Below, in pieces: positions 29,881 through 41,899 of a stretch of 64,000 nt of DNA. Source of the DNA: Polynucleobacter necessarius. Lineage in GTDB: Bacteria; Pseudomonadota; Gammaproteobacteria; Burkholderiales; Burkholderiaceae. A model generated the notes under the pieces. It saw only the letters and a list, made by a program, of their open reading frames with translations. It was not told the DNA's origin and ran no database searches. Made by a program: the position numbers and the translations under genes. Location: assembly GCF_900095205.1 (NCBI RefSeq), contig NZ_LT606951.1:248001-312000 (forward strand), given 5' to 3'. Position 1 is the stretch's first letter; the number at the start of each line of letters is the position of its first letter.

Positions 29881-30975
29881 ATGTCTGGCGATAGTACGCC
29901 ACTGCATTCTTCTGCGGTGATTTATGAAGCGGTTCAAACCTTACGCAATGGTGGATTGGTTGCCATACCTGCCGAGACGGTTTACGGTCTAGCTGCTGAT
30001 GCTAAAAATCCTGACGCCATTAAGAAAATCTTTGTTGCTAAAGAACGTCCTTCAAATCACCCATTAATTGTTCACTTGGCTGCGCCTGATAAATTTGATC
30101 AACCCCAAATTGATTGGATTGCATTGCTGGCGCCTTGGGCACGAGATGTTTCCGAAGATGCGTTAAAGCTAATTAATCAGTTTTGGCCAGGACCGCTTAC
30201 TCTTGTGTTTAAAAAAGATAAAGGCGTTTTAAATGAGCTGACGGGCGGGCAAGATACAGTGGCAATTCGCGCGCCTGCACATCCTATTGCAATAGGTTTA
30301 TTGCGTAAATTTAAAGGCGGAGTAGCCGCGCCTTCAGCCAATCGTTTTGGAAAGGTTTCACCCACTAGTGCCGCCGACGTTCGGCAAGAATTTGAAGGTA
30401 TGTTGGGTCTAATGGTTCTAGATGGTGGAGATTGTGATGTTGGTATTGAATCAACGATTATTGACCTCTCCTCAGGTGATAAGGCAGTACTTCTTAGGCC
30501 GGGCGCCATTACTCCGAGCGAGATTATGGCTAAGACAGGTGTAAGGGTATATCTGCCTGGAGAAATCAAGGGCGACAACGAAAAAGAAGATCTTCCTAAG
30601 GTATCGGGAAGTCTTAAAGCGCATTACGCACCTACTACTCCTTTGCGTCTCTACGCACCGGGACGTGTTTTAGATGCATTAAGTGAATTTCCTGACACCA
30701 AATCTCGCGTTGCAATTGCGGTATGGGATTCCGAATCTTCTCTTGGTCATGACGGTCACCCAGCTGCTCGTTTTGAAGAGGTGGAGATATCAAGTGATAG
30801 CGTTGCCTTCGCTAGTTGTTTATATCGATCCCTGCGCGATTTGGATCAACAAGGCTGGGATTTAATTTTGTTTCCTGAGCCACCCGTGGGCGAGGAATGG
30901 GACGGTGTCAGAGATCGACTTCAGCGTGCATGTTTTGGTTCTGGGCCATCCTCTAGTAACCACGATAGTAATTGA
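29881..30975 (+). CDS. tsaC: L-threonylcarbamoyladenylate synthase (Sua5/YwlC type)
   Basis: The 364-residue protein makes threonylcarbamoyl-AMP for the universal t6A tRNA modification. The YrdC domain has LVAIPAETVYGLAADA, FVAKERPSNHPLIVHL (KxR and SxN type signature), FWPGPLTLVFKK and VAAPSANRFGKVSPT. A linker with HYAPTTPLRLY leads to the C-terminal Sua5 domain, so this is the long form. It is the last gene in the purine block. Confidence 0.9.
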   Translation: MSGDSTPLHSSAVIYEAVQTLRNGGLVAIPAETVYGLAADAKNPDAIKKIFVAKERPSNHPLIVHLAAPDKFDQPQIDWIALLAPWARDVSEDALKLINQFWPGPLTLVFKKDKGVLNELTGGQDTVAIRAPAHPIAIGLLRKFKGGVAAPSANRFGKVSPTSAADVRQEFEGMLGLMVLDGGDCDVGIESTIIDLSSGDKAVLLRPGAITPSEIMAKTGVRVYLPGEIKGDNEKEDLPKVSGSLKAHYAPTTPLRLYAPGRVLDALSEFPDTKSRVAIAVWDSESSLGHDGHPAARFEEVEISSDSVAFASCLYRSLRDLDQQGWDLILFPEPPVGEEWDGVRDRLQRACFGSGPSSSNHDSN

Positions 30976-30995
30976 TCATGCGCCTCTAAGCCTCT

Positions 30996-32465
30996 CTATG
31001 CATTGGGGCGGTTAATAAATGAGGTTACTGCATACATCTTGCCAGATTTACTTAACATGTAACCAAGAGATTGCTCTGACATCTGCAAGTGAGCCAGTTT
31101 TAATTCTGGCTTCAGGTTTTTTCTTGAGATGCAAGAACTTGCGTAGCTGACTCATTAGGCGATTGCGCATGGTGCTGTCAGCACCAGCAATTGGCAGGCT
31201 GTTATAGAAAATATCACCAACAGGTAGGTTTCGAACTGTCAATAAAAGTTGATTCATCTGGCCCGCAGAGATTGCCTCGTTGCGAGATAAGCCTGAACCA
31301 TTTTCGATAACGAGTTCCTGAAATTCCAGGCCATTTTGTTTCAGCCAGCTCTGAATGACCATCTCTCCATTGGCAGTTGTAGCTGGTTTTCCCATCTTCT
31401 CTAACGCTAGAGTAAGGAGAGTTGTCGGGCCATCACATTATTGGAGTATTTATTTATATCGAGCACATCATCCGCTAATCGAATTCCCTCAAACTGTAAG
31501 AGTAGCCTTGCCGCCAAGGGTACAGTTGCATTCTTACCAACTGGAGGCTGAGTCCAAGTGCCACCTGCTAATTCCCATGCTGCTGCAAAACCCTGGGTTA
31601 AGAAAGTATTTGCATCTAACGCAACGACATTAAAAGTTCACTCCTTTACAGGAGCTAGGAAAAGCCCCTGAGAATTGGGCTGTGAGAGGTTGATCGGTAT
31701 TGCTCACACCCTCAGGATCTAAATAAAACGAATATTACTTTTCCAGTTATCGCAGGAGCGATCTACTAACTGCATTTGATTCCGATATCTTTAATTGGGA
31801 GAGCGCAGGGGAATAGCTAATGTCAATAAAGTCCGCAGTACGTGATTTTCCTAGCTGAAATGAAAGCGTTTTAAATGCGTATAGCCAAAGGGTCTGGAGG
31901 AGCGTTGTAGGCCCTTAAGGATTCACCATCAATGGTGTTATGTTCCATCACACTTGGCGCATAGGTACTTCGATCAAAAAATAAGTTGCCATCTATTTTT
32001 TGTATGCCTAAGCCTTGAAGGTCTTTCATCATCTTGGCAAGTCCTCAGGAACTAGTTTGGGATCTCCGGTGCCTTGTAAATACAGATTCCCTTTGAGAGG
32101 GTGCCCTGACGAATTACCCCATCGGTATATACATTGGTACGCCAACGATATTGGGGCCCCAATATATCTAAGCTTGAGAGTGTAGTAAGTGGCTTCATCG
32201 TTGAAGCTGGGTTCATGGGCTCTTTACCGCGCCAATCTAGCACCTTCTTTGCTGCATGTTTGCCGGCTTGACCAGGCTCAATTTCCAATACAGCGGCGCT
32301 AAATGTATCAAGAGGAATTTGATTGCGCTCTAAGCTGCCCGAAACCGACGTGGGTATTGGTAATGTGCTTCGGTCATTTGCACTAACTGAAGAAGTAAAA
32401 AGGAAATAGCCTGCTATTAAGAGCAACTTAGTTAAATAAAGGGGTGGCTTAAATATTGAGCGCAC
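30996..32465 (-). pseudogene. dacB: D-alanyl-D-alanine carboxypeptidase/endopeptidase DacB (PBP4), broken
   Basis: The ATG at 32465 gives a signal peptide (YLTKLLLIAGYFLFTSSVSA) and the serine motif NPASTMKPLT (SxxK), but the first frame ends at 32052. The middle part, about 31400-32050, needs several shifts. The C-terminal part carries ENGSGLSR and the KTG box RIKTGSLADVRAIS, then shifts near 31065 to GYMLSKSGKMYAVTSFIN and ends at TAG 30996-30998. PBP4 trims cross-links in the periplasm and is non-essential in known bacteria. Confidence 0.85.
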
Positions 32466-32556
32466 TCATAATAGGATAAACCTAGTTCCTCTAGTGGGAG
32501 GAGATTTAGCTTGCTAATACTGATGACTCTGACTTGCACAGTCCCGAGGTGGCTAA

Positions 32557-34981
32557 TTAGTATGCTGGTATGTCTAATATTTGTTGCTCAATGCGTTGAT
32601 TTTCCATTTCCAGCAATTTAATAAAGGAGTTAATCCTGTGAGGTAGATTGCCTGGATCTTCAAGAGTCGTATACCGTTGAATAAAATCTCTAAGTTCTAA
32701 TATTTGTGCACCCCCTTTAACTTTATGTACCAAACTGGCAAAGGACTGCTCATTCACAGCTTCAGACCTCAGTGTTATCAGTGTTTCGTCGTGAACTTTT
32801 TTGATTTCTTTGAGGATGGTCAATAAGTACTCTGGCTTCCTTTGAAGGACCTGGGAGAATGTGCCCCAGGTACTCGCCCAAATACTTTGGCGATCTTGAG
32901 CGAGGCTCTATAACCTCACAAGTAAAGTGTCGAGAAATTTCATTATCTAAAGTTCGTAGACTTAATGGCTTAATCAGGACGCCATTCATGCCCGCAGCAA
33001 GAAATTGATTGCGTGATTCAAGAGCATAAATATCAGCCGTAATTCCAATAATGACCAGATCTTGAAAGCCTAAATTTCGAATGTATTGAGCAAGGTCGGA
33101 GCCTTGCATTCCAGGAATAGATTGATCTGTGAGAAGAAGATCAAAGTGATTTTTCTTAATCATCTCTATCGCAGTAGTAGCATTTTCGCAAACTGAGGAT
33201 TCAATACCTAGGGCTTGAAGTTGTAGGGAAATAATTTGACGGCTTGCAGGATGCTCTTCAACTGCTAAAGCCTTTAATGAATCCTTATTATTTTGAGCAT
33301 GTTTAGATATTAGTTTTCTAGGGATATCATCATGAGCTAAAGAAGGGGTTCTAGTGGCGGCAATGCCGGTGCGTGGGGAAAGCCACACAAAAATGAATAT
33401 TGCTACCAAATCCGGGCGCACTTTCTAAATATAGTTGACTATTCATAGAGGTCACTAGATGATTGGTAATGGTTAAGCCTAAGCCAGTCTCATTGGGTTG
33501 TTCGCTATGACCGGGTATTTGTTCAAAAGCTTGGAGTGCAATTGCAATCTCTTCTGTACCCATACCTACACTGGTATCAATGACTCTGAATTCAATGAGT
33601 TGACCAGCATGGTCATCTGCTAGCACGTTAATGGAGAAGTAGATTTCACCTTGATCGGTAAATTTGATCGTATTGCTAATGAGGTTCTGCAATATTTGAC
33701 GTAAACGCAATGAATCAAGCAATAAGACTTCTGCGATGCGTGGATTCTTAATGGTAAGTAACTTGAGATTCTGTTTTTGGGCTACCGTTGAAAATGCTGA
33801 ATCAATGTTGTCAATCAAGGCTTTGAGATTACACGGCTCTATGTTTAAGGTGAGTTTGCCAGCCTCTATTTTTGAAAGGTCTAAAACTTGATTCAAAATT
33901 CCTAAAAGAGACTCTGCTGAAGAGTGTGCGCTAGTGAGTAGGGCTTTTTCATTTTTAGGAAGTGGACTGTTGAGCAAGAGCCCCTGCACACCCAAAATTG
34001 CATTCATAGGGGTTCGGATTTCATGGCTCATGGTTTGCTAGGAAGACTGACTTGGCTGCATTAGCATTTTCTGCCTGCTCTTTTGATGAAACAAGAATCT
34101 CAACTTCCTGTTTTTGGGTCATGTGTTTCTGGTGCATGCGCCATAGTAGAAAAGTGCCCACAAGAAAAATAACTAAGCTTGAGAGCCAAGGTAAACGGGT
34201 CGATATAGATGAGGTATCTGCTTCAAAAGTGTTTACGCTCAGGCTAAAAGTTGTCGTGATGCGATCGGATCGAGAGTGTTAAGAAATTTTCAATTACCCC
34301 GTGCAATGCCTCATCTTGATGGGAAATAAGCCAGCGATACTGAAAAGGTTCCCTGCTATAAAGCCCGTCAACTTTTAACTGATCTGTATTGAATTTTCGA
34401 ATGAGTTGTTGTGCTAGACGAAGAGGGAGAACTAGAGCTTCAATATCGTTTTTAAGTAGATCAATAACTTAATTTCTCGGCATGGCTTGAGATGCTAGCC
34501 TGAGGATGGTTGGGAATAGGCTGGTTTTCAAAGCCGCGCTCAAAATAGGCGATATTAATTGGCTCAATGGGGGCAACTTTTCTTGACTGTTTTGTCAGAA
34601 TGACGTCATGACCCCAAAAAATTGCCTCTGATAAGGAGCCAAATTTGAGGTACTCATCATCAAGAGAGAGGGGTCAATAATGAAATCTACATCCCCATTT
34701 ACAAGTTGTTGCAGTCCCTCTTGGTCACTTTTTCGCCGTTTAGGTAAAAACTCTTGCTGGGTTACTTCGCCCAACTTTCTTAAAAGAGGATGGAATATTC
34801 CGAACTCACCTTTTTCATTGGTTTCAAGATAGGGGGCATATTTTTCGTGAATACTAAAATTAACTACAGGATGGGCATCGATCCACTGTTGCTCCTTTGG
34901 GCTGAATACGTTTGCAAGGGCATTTCCCCAGAAACCATTTAGTAAAGTAAAAATAGCAATTCTGGCTATGGATCGATGCAT
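32557..34981 (-). pseudogene. BvgS-like hybrid sensor histidine kinase, broken
   Basis: Domains are read in order with frameshifts between them. A signal peptide and a periplasmic solute-binding-type domain come first (FSPKEQQWIDAHPVVNFSIH, cut near 34600), then a membrane helix near 34190. HisKA has MSHEIRTPMNAILG, and HATPase has GLGLTITNHLVTSMNSQLYL. A REC domain has its aspartate in FDLLLTDQSIPGMQGSDLAQ and its lysine in VLIKPLS. The C-terminal HPt domain has LVHKVKGGAQIL and ends at TAA 32557. This matches BvgS/EvgS phosphorelay sensors. Shifts near 34600, 34300-34440, 34035, 33410 and 32820 make it non-functional. Confidence 0.88.
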
Positions 34982-34987
34982 ACTTAC

Positions 34988-35611
34988 TTAGCTTTCAATA
35001 ATATTGTTCATGCGACAGAACAAGATGAGGTCAGCTATATTGTTAATGCCTAATTTATCAAAGACTCTTGTCTTATCAAGTTGCCACTGTTTTATTGCTA
35101 ATGTGTAATATGTCCGAAATTTGTTGATTGGTATTGCCTTTGCCTAGGTACTTCATCACCTGCAATTCTCGGTCGGAAATTAAAGCTAACTTATCGTTAT
35201 CACTTAATGAGCTATTACCATTTTTGCCGTGGGTAAAAAAGTTATAACCTTGTGAGATAGCAAGGCAGGCGGTGAGAATGACATCTGCCCCAGCAGTTTA
35301 TTAACAAACCCATGCCCCCCTAATGAGCGTACTCTGCCGCCATAAACAGCTTCATCCATGCTGGAGAGAATCAACATACGAACATCTGGATGCATCAAGC
35401 CAATGCGACGTATGACATCAAAGCCATCAGTCTTGGGCATGTCCAGATCTAGAATGACCATGTTGGGGTTAACCCCTTTCATTGACCTGAGGTACTCCTC
35501 CCCATTCTGTGTCTGTCCGGCTATTTCAAATAGCAACTGATCTTGCAGCATACTTTTAAGGGCCATCAGCATTGCTGGATGGTCATCTGCCAACATCACG
35601 CGTTTTCTCAT
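34988..35611 (-). pseudogene. LuxR-family response regulator (BvgA/EvgA-like), broken
   Basis: The ATG at 35611 reads MRKRVMLADDHPAMLMALKS with the phospho-acceptor in NMVILDLDMPKTDGFDVIRR. Near 35300 a base change shifts the frame; the expected sequence GADVILTACLAISQGYNFF continues one frame over. The LuxR helix-turn-helix follows: ISDRELQVMKYLGKGNTNQQ and ISDILHISNKTVAT. It is hit by TGA-TAA at about 35080 and a shift, then RVFDKLGINNIADLI reaches TAA 34988-34990. The kinase gene starts six bases later, so the pair was one operon. Confidence 0.87.
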
Positions 35612-35683
35612 TACTTGTCTCCATTTTGGTTTAGGTGTTGATGAGGGTGCGGCGAAAAAATTGCTTTAGCGATACAGCTATCA

Positions 35684-36451
35684 CTAATTTGAAGTACTTG
35701 ATGGCGACATCATGAGCCCACCATAAGCATGGTCAGCAATGAGGGAGGTAGCATTTTCCAAATCATTTACAAGGCTAATATTGCTTGCATAAACTTGTGT
35801 AGGTGAGTAAGGAGACTCTCTTAATTGAGATAGAACATCGCTTTTTAGTGCACGTTCACGTATTTAGCTCATATCAATATGAACACCCTCTAATTGCATC
35901 TCTTTAATCCATTGCAATGCTTCAATATCTCCTACGAAATTCAGGTGGTGAAGTAGGACGTCAAGCCGTCGCAAACGAAGGAGTCCTTCTTTACAGGCAT
36001 CGGAAATATCAGTCGTTGGGATCGATTGAATACCTACGGCAACTAATCCAACCGGAAGCCGTGAATTCAAGATCAGCTCGCTCATTGCATCAATGTATCT
36101 ACTTGAAGCAATAGCATGGGTAGGCATTGGCAATATCCCAGGAATTAAGCGACCACTCCGATACCAATATGCAATGGTGTCCAGCCCCTCTATAAAAAGA
36201 CGTAGTAATTGCATATCGGTTGCAGCAAGAAATGGTCTAAATAAAGATCCTGTCAGTTTTTCTCCCTTGCAGTTTATAGGTTCATGACTAATCGCTTGTC
36301 GCTTGGACCAGGATTGGTGTTTTTCAAGGGCTTGGCTGCTTATGCCAAGCCATGGATCGCCACAGGCGTCTCGTACTTCTTGGAAGGGTTGTTCTTCCAT
36401 GCCTTTACAAGCGTGTACAGTCGGGATTTCGGGCTCATCAGCATTCTCCAA
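35684..36451 (-). pseudogene. EAL-like domain protein with in-frame stop
   Basis: Reading leftwards from 36451, the product resembles a degenerate EAL phosphodiesterase domain: AYWYRSGRLIPGILPMPTHA, YIDAMSELILNSRLPVGLVA, LDVLLHHLNFVGDIEALQWI and GVHIDMS, then a TAA at 35864-35866 and IRERALKSDVLSQLRES in the same frame to a TAG at 35684. The position of each block fits an EAL barrel (VHIDMS like xKIDxS, YGGLMMSPS at the end), but the canonical EAL metal residues are not evident. It sits just upstream of the response regulator, as in Bvg-type loci. The true start may lie upstream. The domain call is tentative. Confidence 0.55.
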
Positions 36452-36588
36452 TCGGTGACTATCCAGTCTAGGCAGGACGGATTGGAGGGGTAGGGCTTTA
36501 GGCTGATTTATCTGTAGGAAATGACCTACCAGCTTGTCCTCAGTATAAATAAGGGCCTAATCCCCAAAGAATTTATGGTGATCTGCCC

Positions 36589-36618
36589 TTGAAAAACTGG
36601 TAATCAGACCTATATAAT
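36589..36618 (+). promoter_or_regulatory. groESL promoter
   Basis: TTGAAA (36589-36594) and TATAAT (36613-36618) are separated by 18 bases. The -35 is within CCCTTGAAAAAC, which also resembles a sigma-32 -35 element, so heat-shock and vegetative control may overlap. The CIRCE operator begins at the last base of the -10. Confidence 0.7.
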
Positions 36619-36644
36619 CAGTACTCCCTACACGCGAGTGCTAA
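36618..36644. promoter_or_regulatory. CIRCE operator (HrcA site)
   Basis: TCAGTACTC and GAGTGCTAA flank a nine-base spacer. The right arm matches the CIRCE consensus exactly and the left arm differs at two positions. HrcA would repress groESL here until heat shock. hrcA is not in the window. Confidence 0.88.
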
Positions 36645-36651
36645 AAAAAGG

Positions 36652-36671
36652 GTGATTTAGTACTAAATCAC
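36652..36671. promoter_or_regulatory. Perfect 20-bp palindrome in groES leader
   Basis: GTGATTTAGTACTAAATCAC is a perfect self-complementary palindrome eight bases after CIRCE and about 80 bases before the groES start. It is not part of the known CIRCE element. It could be a second operator or an RNA hairpin in the 5' leader. Confidence 0.5.
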
Positions 36672-36750
36672 TACTTGCTTGCGGGTATTGAGATTATAAA
36701 GCACTGATTTATATAGTTTATTTAATTAGTTAACACTTATAGGAGAAGAG

Positions 36751-37041
36751 ATGAATTTGCGTCCCTTACATGATCGCGTAATCATCAAGCGTTTAGATCA
36801 AGAATCAAAAACTGCTTCTGGAATCATTATTCCTGATGCTGCTGCAGAAAAGCCTGATCAAGGTGAAGTATTGGCGGTTGGCCCAGGCAAGCGCGATGAC
36901 AGCGGCAAATTAAACGTACCAGACGTCAAAGTGGGCGATCGCGTTTTATTTGGCAAATATGCAGGTCAAACAGTAAAAGTTGACAGCGAAGAACTCATCG
37001 TGATGCGCGAAGACGACATCATGGCTGTTGTACAGAAGTAA
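36751..37041 (+). CDS. groES: Co-chaperonin GroES
   Basis: The 96-residue protein opens [20 protein letters not shown]. The mobile loop is [11 protein letters not shown] (residues 18-28), and the end [19 protein letters not shown] is typical. It caps GroEL during folding. An AGGAG ribosome site precedes it, and groEL follows after 28 bases. Confidence 0.98.
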   Translation: MNLRPLHDRVIIKRLDQESKTASGIIIPDAAAEKPDQGEVLAVGPGKRDDSGKLNVPDVKVGDRVLFGKYAGQTVKVDSEELIVMREDDIMAVVQK

Positions 37042-37054
37042 TTTCGGTATTTAA

Positions 37055-38713
<1,659 letters not shown>

Positions 38714-38747
38714 TACCTAGCTCTCCAGCAGTCTTGCTGTAGAAACC

Positions 38748-38782
38748 AAAACGCCTGGTTCAAAAGACCGGGCGTTTTTTAT
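38748..38782 (+). terminator. Terminator after groESL
   Basis: AAAACGCCTGGT and ACCGGGCGTTTT pair over twelve bases with one G-T wobble, with a seven-base loop and then TTTTATT. Confidence 0.88.
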
Positions 38783-38810
38783 TAGCAGAAACTAGAAAAA
38801 TGCAGTAATA

Positions 38811-38837
38811 AAAAACCGCCTTCGGGCGGTTTTTTAT
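38811..38837. terminator. Bidirectional terminator between groEL and pntB
   Basis: AAAAACCGCC TTCG GGCGGTTTTT is a tetraloop hairpin with A and T runs, suited to both the rightward groESL and the leftward pnt transcripts. Confidence 0.88.
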
Positions 38838-38858
38838 TTTATGTCTCGAGTAAGCAAT

Positions 38859-40226
38859 TTACTCAACCGCCTTGACCATCTCTTCAACCACTTTCTTCGC
38901 ATCACCGAAGACCATCATGGTTTTATCCATGTAGAAGAGTTCGTTATCTAGACCGGCATAACCAGCCGCCATAGAGCGTTTGTTAACGATAATTGTTTTA
39001 GCTTTGAATGCTTCCAAGATTGGCATACCAAAAATTGGGCTACCTGGAGTGCGTGCTGCAGGATTTACTACGTCGTTCGCACCAAGTACTAACACAACGT
39101 CAGCTTGACTAAAATCGCTGTTGATATCTTCCATCTCAAAAACTTGATCGTATGGAACTTCGGCTTCAGCCAAAAGAACGTTCATGTGACCAGGCATGCG
39201 ACCAGCCACTGGGTGTATAGCGTATTTCACGGTCACCCCATGATGAGTCAACTTTTCAGTCAATTCTTTCAAGGCGTGTTGGGCACGTGCGACTGCCAAA
39301 CCATAGCCTGGAACGATGATCACAGTATCTGCATTTTCCATAAGGAAGGCTGCGTCTTCAGGCGAGCCGGTTTTGTAGTTTTTGGGACCACCATCATCCC
39401 CATCACCTGCGGCAGCCTCGGCACCAAAGCCACCAAGAAGTACGGCAAGAATAGAGCGGTTCATCGCCTTACACATGATGTAAGACAGAATGGCGCCAGA
39501 TGAGCCTACGCAAGCGCCTGCAATGATCAAAACTGGATTGTTTAGCGTGAAGCCAATACCTGCTGCAGCCCAACCAGAGTAGCTATTAAGCATAGACACC
39601 ACTACTGGCATATCTGCGCCGCCGATAGGGATGATTAACGTTACACCCAGTACCAATGCGATCGCGCACATTGCTAAGAAGGCTGCATGGCTATCGCCCA
39701 TATAGTAGGCAATACCAGCACCCACCATAGAAACAGCCAAAATCAAGTTGAGCAAGTGTTGACCTGCAAAGCTGACTGGCTTGCCGCTGACCTTGCCAGA
39801 TAATTTACCGAATGCGATCACAGATGCAGTGAAGGTAATGGCGCCAATAAATGCACCAATAAAGAGTTCAATCTTCTGAGCACCAGTATGGTCATGCGCT
39901 GGATTAAATACAGCAGCGATTGCAATTAATACTGCTGATAAGCCAACAAAGGAGTGCATCAGGGCAACCAACTCAGGCATCTTGGTCATTTGCACGCGTT
40001 TGGCGGCAATCGCCCCGATGATCGCGCCACCAACAATGGCAACTCCAATCAGAGAGATCACTGGCTTGAAGTCAGGAATGAAGAAGGTAGTGATGATTGC
40101 TAACAACATACCAATCATGCCGAAGGCATTGCCTTGGCGTGAAGTAGTCGGTGAAGATAAGCCACGCAAAGCGAGGATGAACAACACCGATGAAATGAGA
40201 TAAGAAATAGCGGTTATGTTTGACAT
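38859..40226 (-). CDS. pntB: NAD(P) transhydrogenase, beta subunit
   Basis: The 455-residue protein has about nine hydrophobic helices (residues 1-260) followed by domain III, the NADP-binding part, with IVPGYGLAVARAQHALKEL, HPVAGRMPGHMNVLLAEA and VLVLGANDVVNPAA. With PntAa and PntAb it transfers hydride from NADH to NADP using the proton gradient, supplying NADPH. It is the last gene of the leftward pnt operon. Confidence 0.95.
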   Translation of the reverse strand: MSNITAISYLISSVLFILALRGLSSPTTSRQGNAFGMIGMLLAIITTFFIPDFKPVISLIGVAIVGGAIIGAIAAKRVQMTKMPELVALMHSFVGLSAVLIAIAAVFNPAHDHTGAQKIELFIGAFIGAITFTASVIAFGKLSGKVSGKPVSFAGQHLLNLILAVSMVGAGIAYYMGDSHAAFLAMCAIALVLGVTLIIPIGGADMPVVVSMLNSYSGWAAAGIGFTLNNPVLIIAGACVGSSGAILSYIMCKAMNRSILAVLLGGFGAEAAAGDGDDGGPKNYKTGSPEDAAFLMENADTVIIVPGYGLAVARAQHALKELTEKLTHHGVTVKYAIHPVAGRMPGHMNVLLAEAEVPYDQVFEMEDINSDFSQADVVLVLGANDVVNPAARTPGSPIFGMPILEAFKAKTIIVNKRSMAAGYAGLDNELFYMDKTMMVFGDAKKVVEEMVKAVE

Positions 40227-40259
40227 AGTTTTGGTCTCTTTATAGGTCTTGTTCTAGAT

Positions 40260-40598
40260 TTATTTAGTTCCAGTCGCATCAGCTTTTGGGGCTTTTTTCT
40301 TGAACATTTCAAGCATGCGACGGGTGACCATAAAGCCACCAAAAATATTGATAGCTGCGAGAAACACTGCCACAGCACCAATGATGCTGGTGAGTGTTAT
40401 TTCATCTCCACCAATGACTTCGGTCTGTAGCAACGCACCCACGATGATGATGCCGGAGATTGCATTGGTTACCGCCATGAGCGGTGTATGCAATGCAGGG
40501 GTGACGTTCCAAACTACGTGGTAGCCAATAAAAATGGCCAATACAAACACGGTAATGTTTTGAACGGTGAGGATGCTTTGAAAGGCAGCGAGATCCAT
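40260..40598 (-). CDS. pntAb: NAD(P) transhydrogenase, alpha subunit part 2
   Basis: The 112-residue protein holds three to four membrane helices: [36 protein letters not shown] and [20 protein letters not shown]. The motif [12 protein letters not shown] is shared with the C-terminal part of undivided PntA. The alpha subunit is therefore split here into two genes, a common alphaproteobacterial and betaproteobacterial arrangement. It lies between pntAa and pntB. Confidence 0.93.
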   Translation of the reverse strand: MDLAAFQSILTVQNITVFVLAIFIGYHVVWNVTPALHTPLMAVTNAISGIIIVGALLQTEVIGGDEITLTSIIGAVAVFLAAINIFGGFMVTRRMLEMFKKKAPKADATGTK

Positions 40599-40622
40599 AA
40601 TGTTTCCTTAGTATTTTTACTT

Positions 40623-41753
40623 TTAGTTTTTGCGGATAGCTTGGCCATCACGACACATTAAGCAAGCGGTAACGATGTCATCATCACTTGGGATGACTAA
40701 CTTGGCTTCTTTGTCCACAATGAGCTTCATGAAATCGAGTAAGTTACGCGCATAGAGAGCAGATGCATCTGCACCTACCATGCTGGCTAAATTGGTATAG
40801 CCGACAATCTTCACGCCATTCACATCAATGACTTTGTCAGCCTGTGTAAGTGGACAGTTGCCTGAACTGTTATCACCTTTGCCTGCGGCTAAGTCAATCA
40901 CTACTGATCCAGGTTTCATATTAGCAACGGTATCACTGTGCAAGAGGACTGGCGGCTTGCGTCCAGGGATCAATGCGGTAGTGATAACAATATCCGCCTG
41001 TTGGGCGCGCTCAGCAACCAAAGCAGCTTGGCGCTTCATCCATGCTTCAGGCATTGGACGGGCGTAGCCACCAACACCTTGAGCGATCTCACGCTCTTCA
41101 TCGGTCTCATAAGGAACATCAACAAATTTAGCGCCCAATGATTCAATTTGTTCTTTTGCGGCAGGACGAACATCTGATGCTTCAATTATGGCACCAAGAC
41201 GTTTTGCAATTGCAATTGCCTGTAATCCGGCAACGCCAGCGCCTAAAATGAGAACATGAGCCGCTTTAACTGTTCCTGCTGCAGTCATGAGCATGGGCAT
41301 AAAACGTTGATACTCATTAGCAGCCACCATGACTGCCTTATATCCCGCAATGTTTGCTTGTGAGGATAAAACGTCCATGCTTTGGGCGCGAGTTGTACGT
41401 GGTGCAGCCTCTAAAGAGAATGCAGTAATACCTTGTGCAGCCATCGCAACAATCATGTCGTTATCAAATGGGTCGAGCATGCCAAGAAGCACGGCACCAG
41501 CTTTAATCTGTTGCAATTCAGAAGTCTCGGGAGCGCGTACTTTGAGAACAATCTCTGCCCCTAATGCATCAGAAGCGCTACCGATGGATGCGCCAACAGC
41601 TTCATAAGCCGAATCAGGCTGACTAGCTTTTACTCCAGCATCCTTTTGGATGACAACAGTATGACCTTGACCAATCAATTTCTTAACGGTTTCCGGTGTG
41701 GCGGCTACTCGAGTTTCCCCAGGCCTTGTTTCCAGTGGCACTCCTATGCGCAT
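40623..41753 (-). CDS. pntAa: NAD(P) transhydrogenase, alpha subunit part 1
   Basis: The 376-residue soluble domain I binds NAD(H). Motifs are MRIGVPLETRPGETRVAATP, EAAPRTTRAQSMDVLSSQAN, LILGAGVAGLQAIAIAKRLG (Rossmann loop, about residues 168-187) and SVVIDLAAGKGDNSSGNCPL. It heads the leftward three-gene operon. The divergent mnmA gene starts about 146 bases away. Confidence 0.95.
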   Translation of the reverse strand: MRIGVPLETRPGETRVAATPETVKKLIGQGHTVVIQKDAGVKASQPDSAYEAVGASIGSASDALGAEIVLKVRAPETSELQQIKAGAVLLGMLDPFDNDMIVAMAAQGITAFSLEAAPRTTRAQSMDVLSSQANIAGYKAVMVAANEYQRFMPMLMTAAGTVKAAHVLILGAGVAGLQAIAIAKRLGAIIEASDVRPAAKEQIESLGAKFVDVPYETDEEREIAQGVGGYARPMPEAWMKRQAALVAERAQQADIVITTALIPGRKPPVLLHSDTVANMKPGSVVIDLAAGKGDNSSGNCPLTQADKVIDVNGVKIVGYTNLASMVGADASALYARNLLDFMKLIVDKEAKLVIPSDDDIVTACLMCRDGQAIRKN

Positions 41754-41899
41754 GGCATGTCTCCAAAAGCAAAATTTATAAAAAATCTATTTTAATTAAA
41801 TAGGCTTGATTGCACCTATCTACTTACCCCCACGTTCGCTTGCTTGGTTTTTGCCCAAAATCCTGTGAATACGGGCTAAGACTTCTACAATATGGCTTA

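Noticed and set aside
36284..36493. Plus-strand open frames opposite the EAL-like remnant
   Set aside because: They are antisense shadows; the minus-strand frame carries the domain-like sequence.
39105..39503. Long plus-strand open frame opposite pntB
   Set aside because: It is a shadow of pntB with no recognisable domain or ribosome site.
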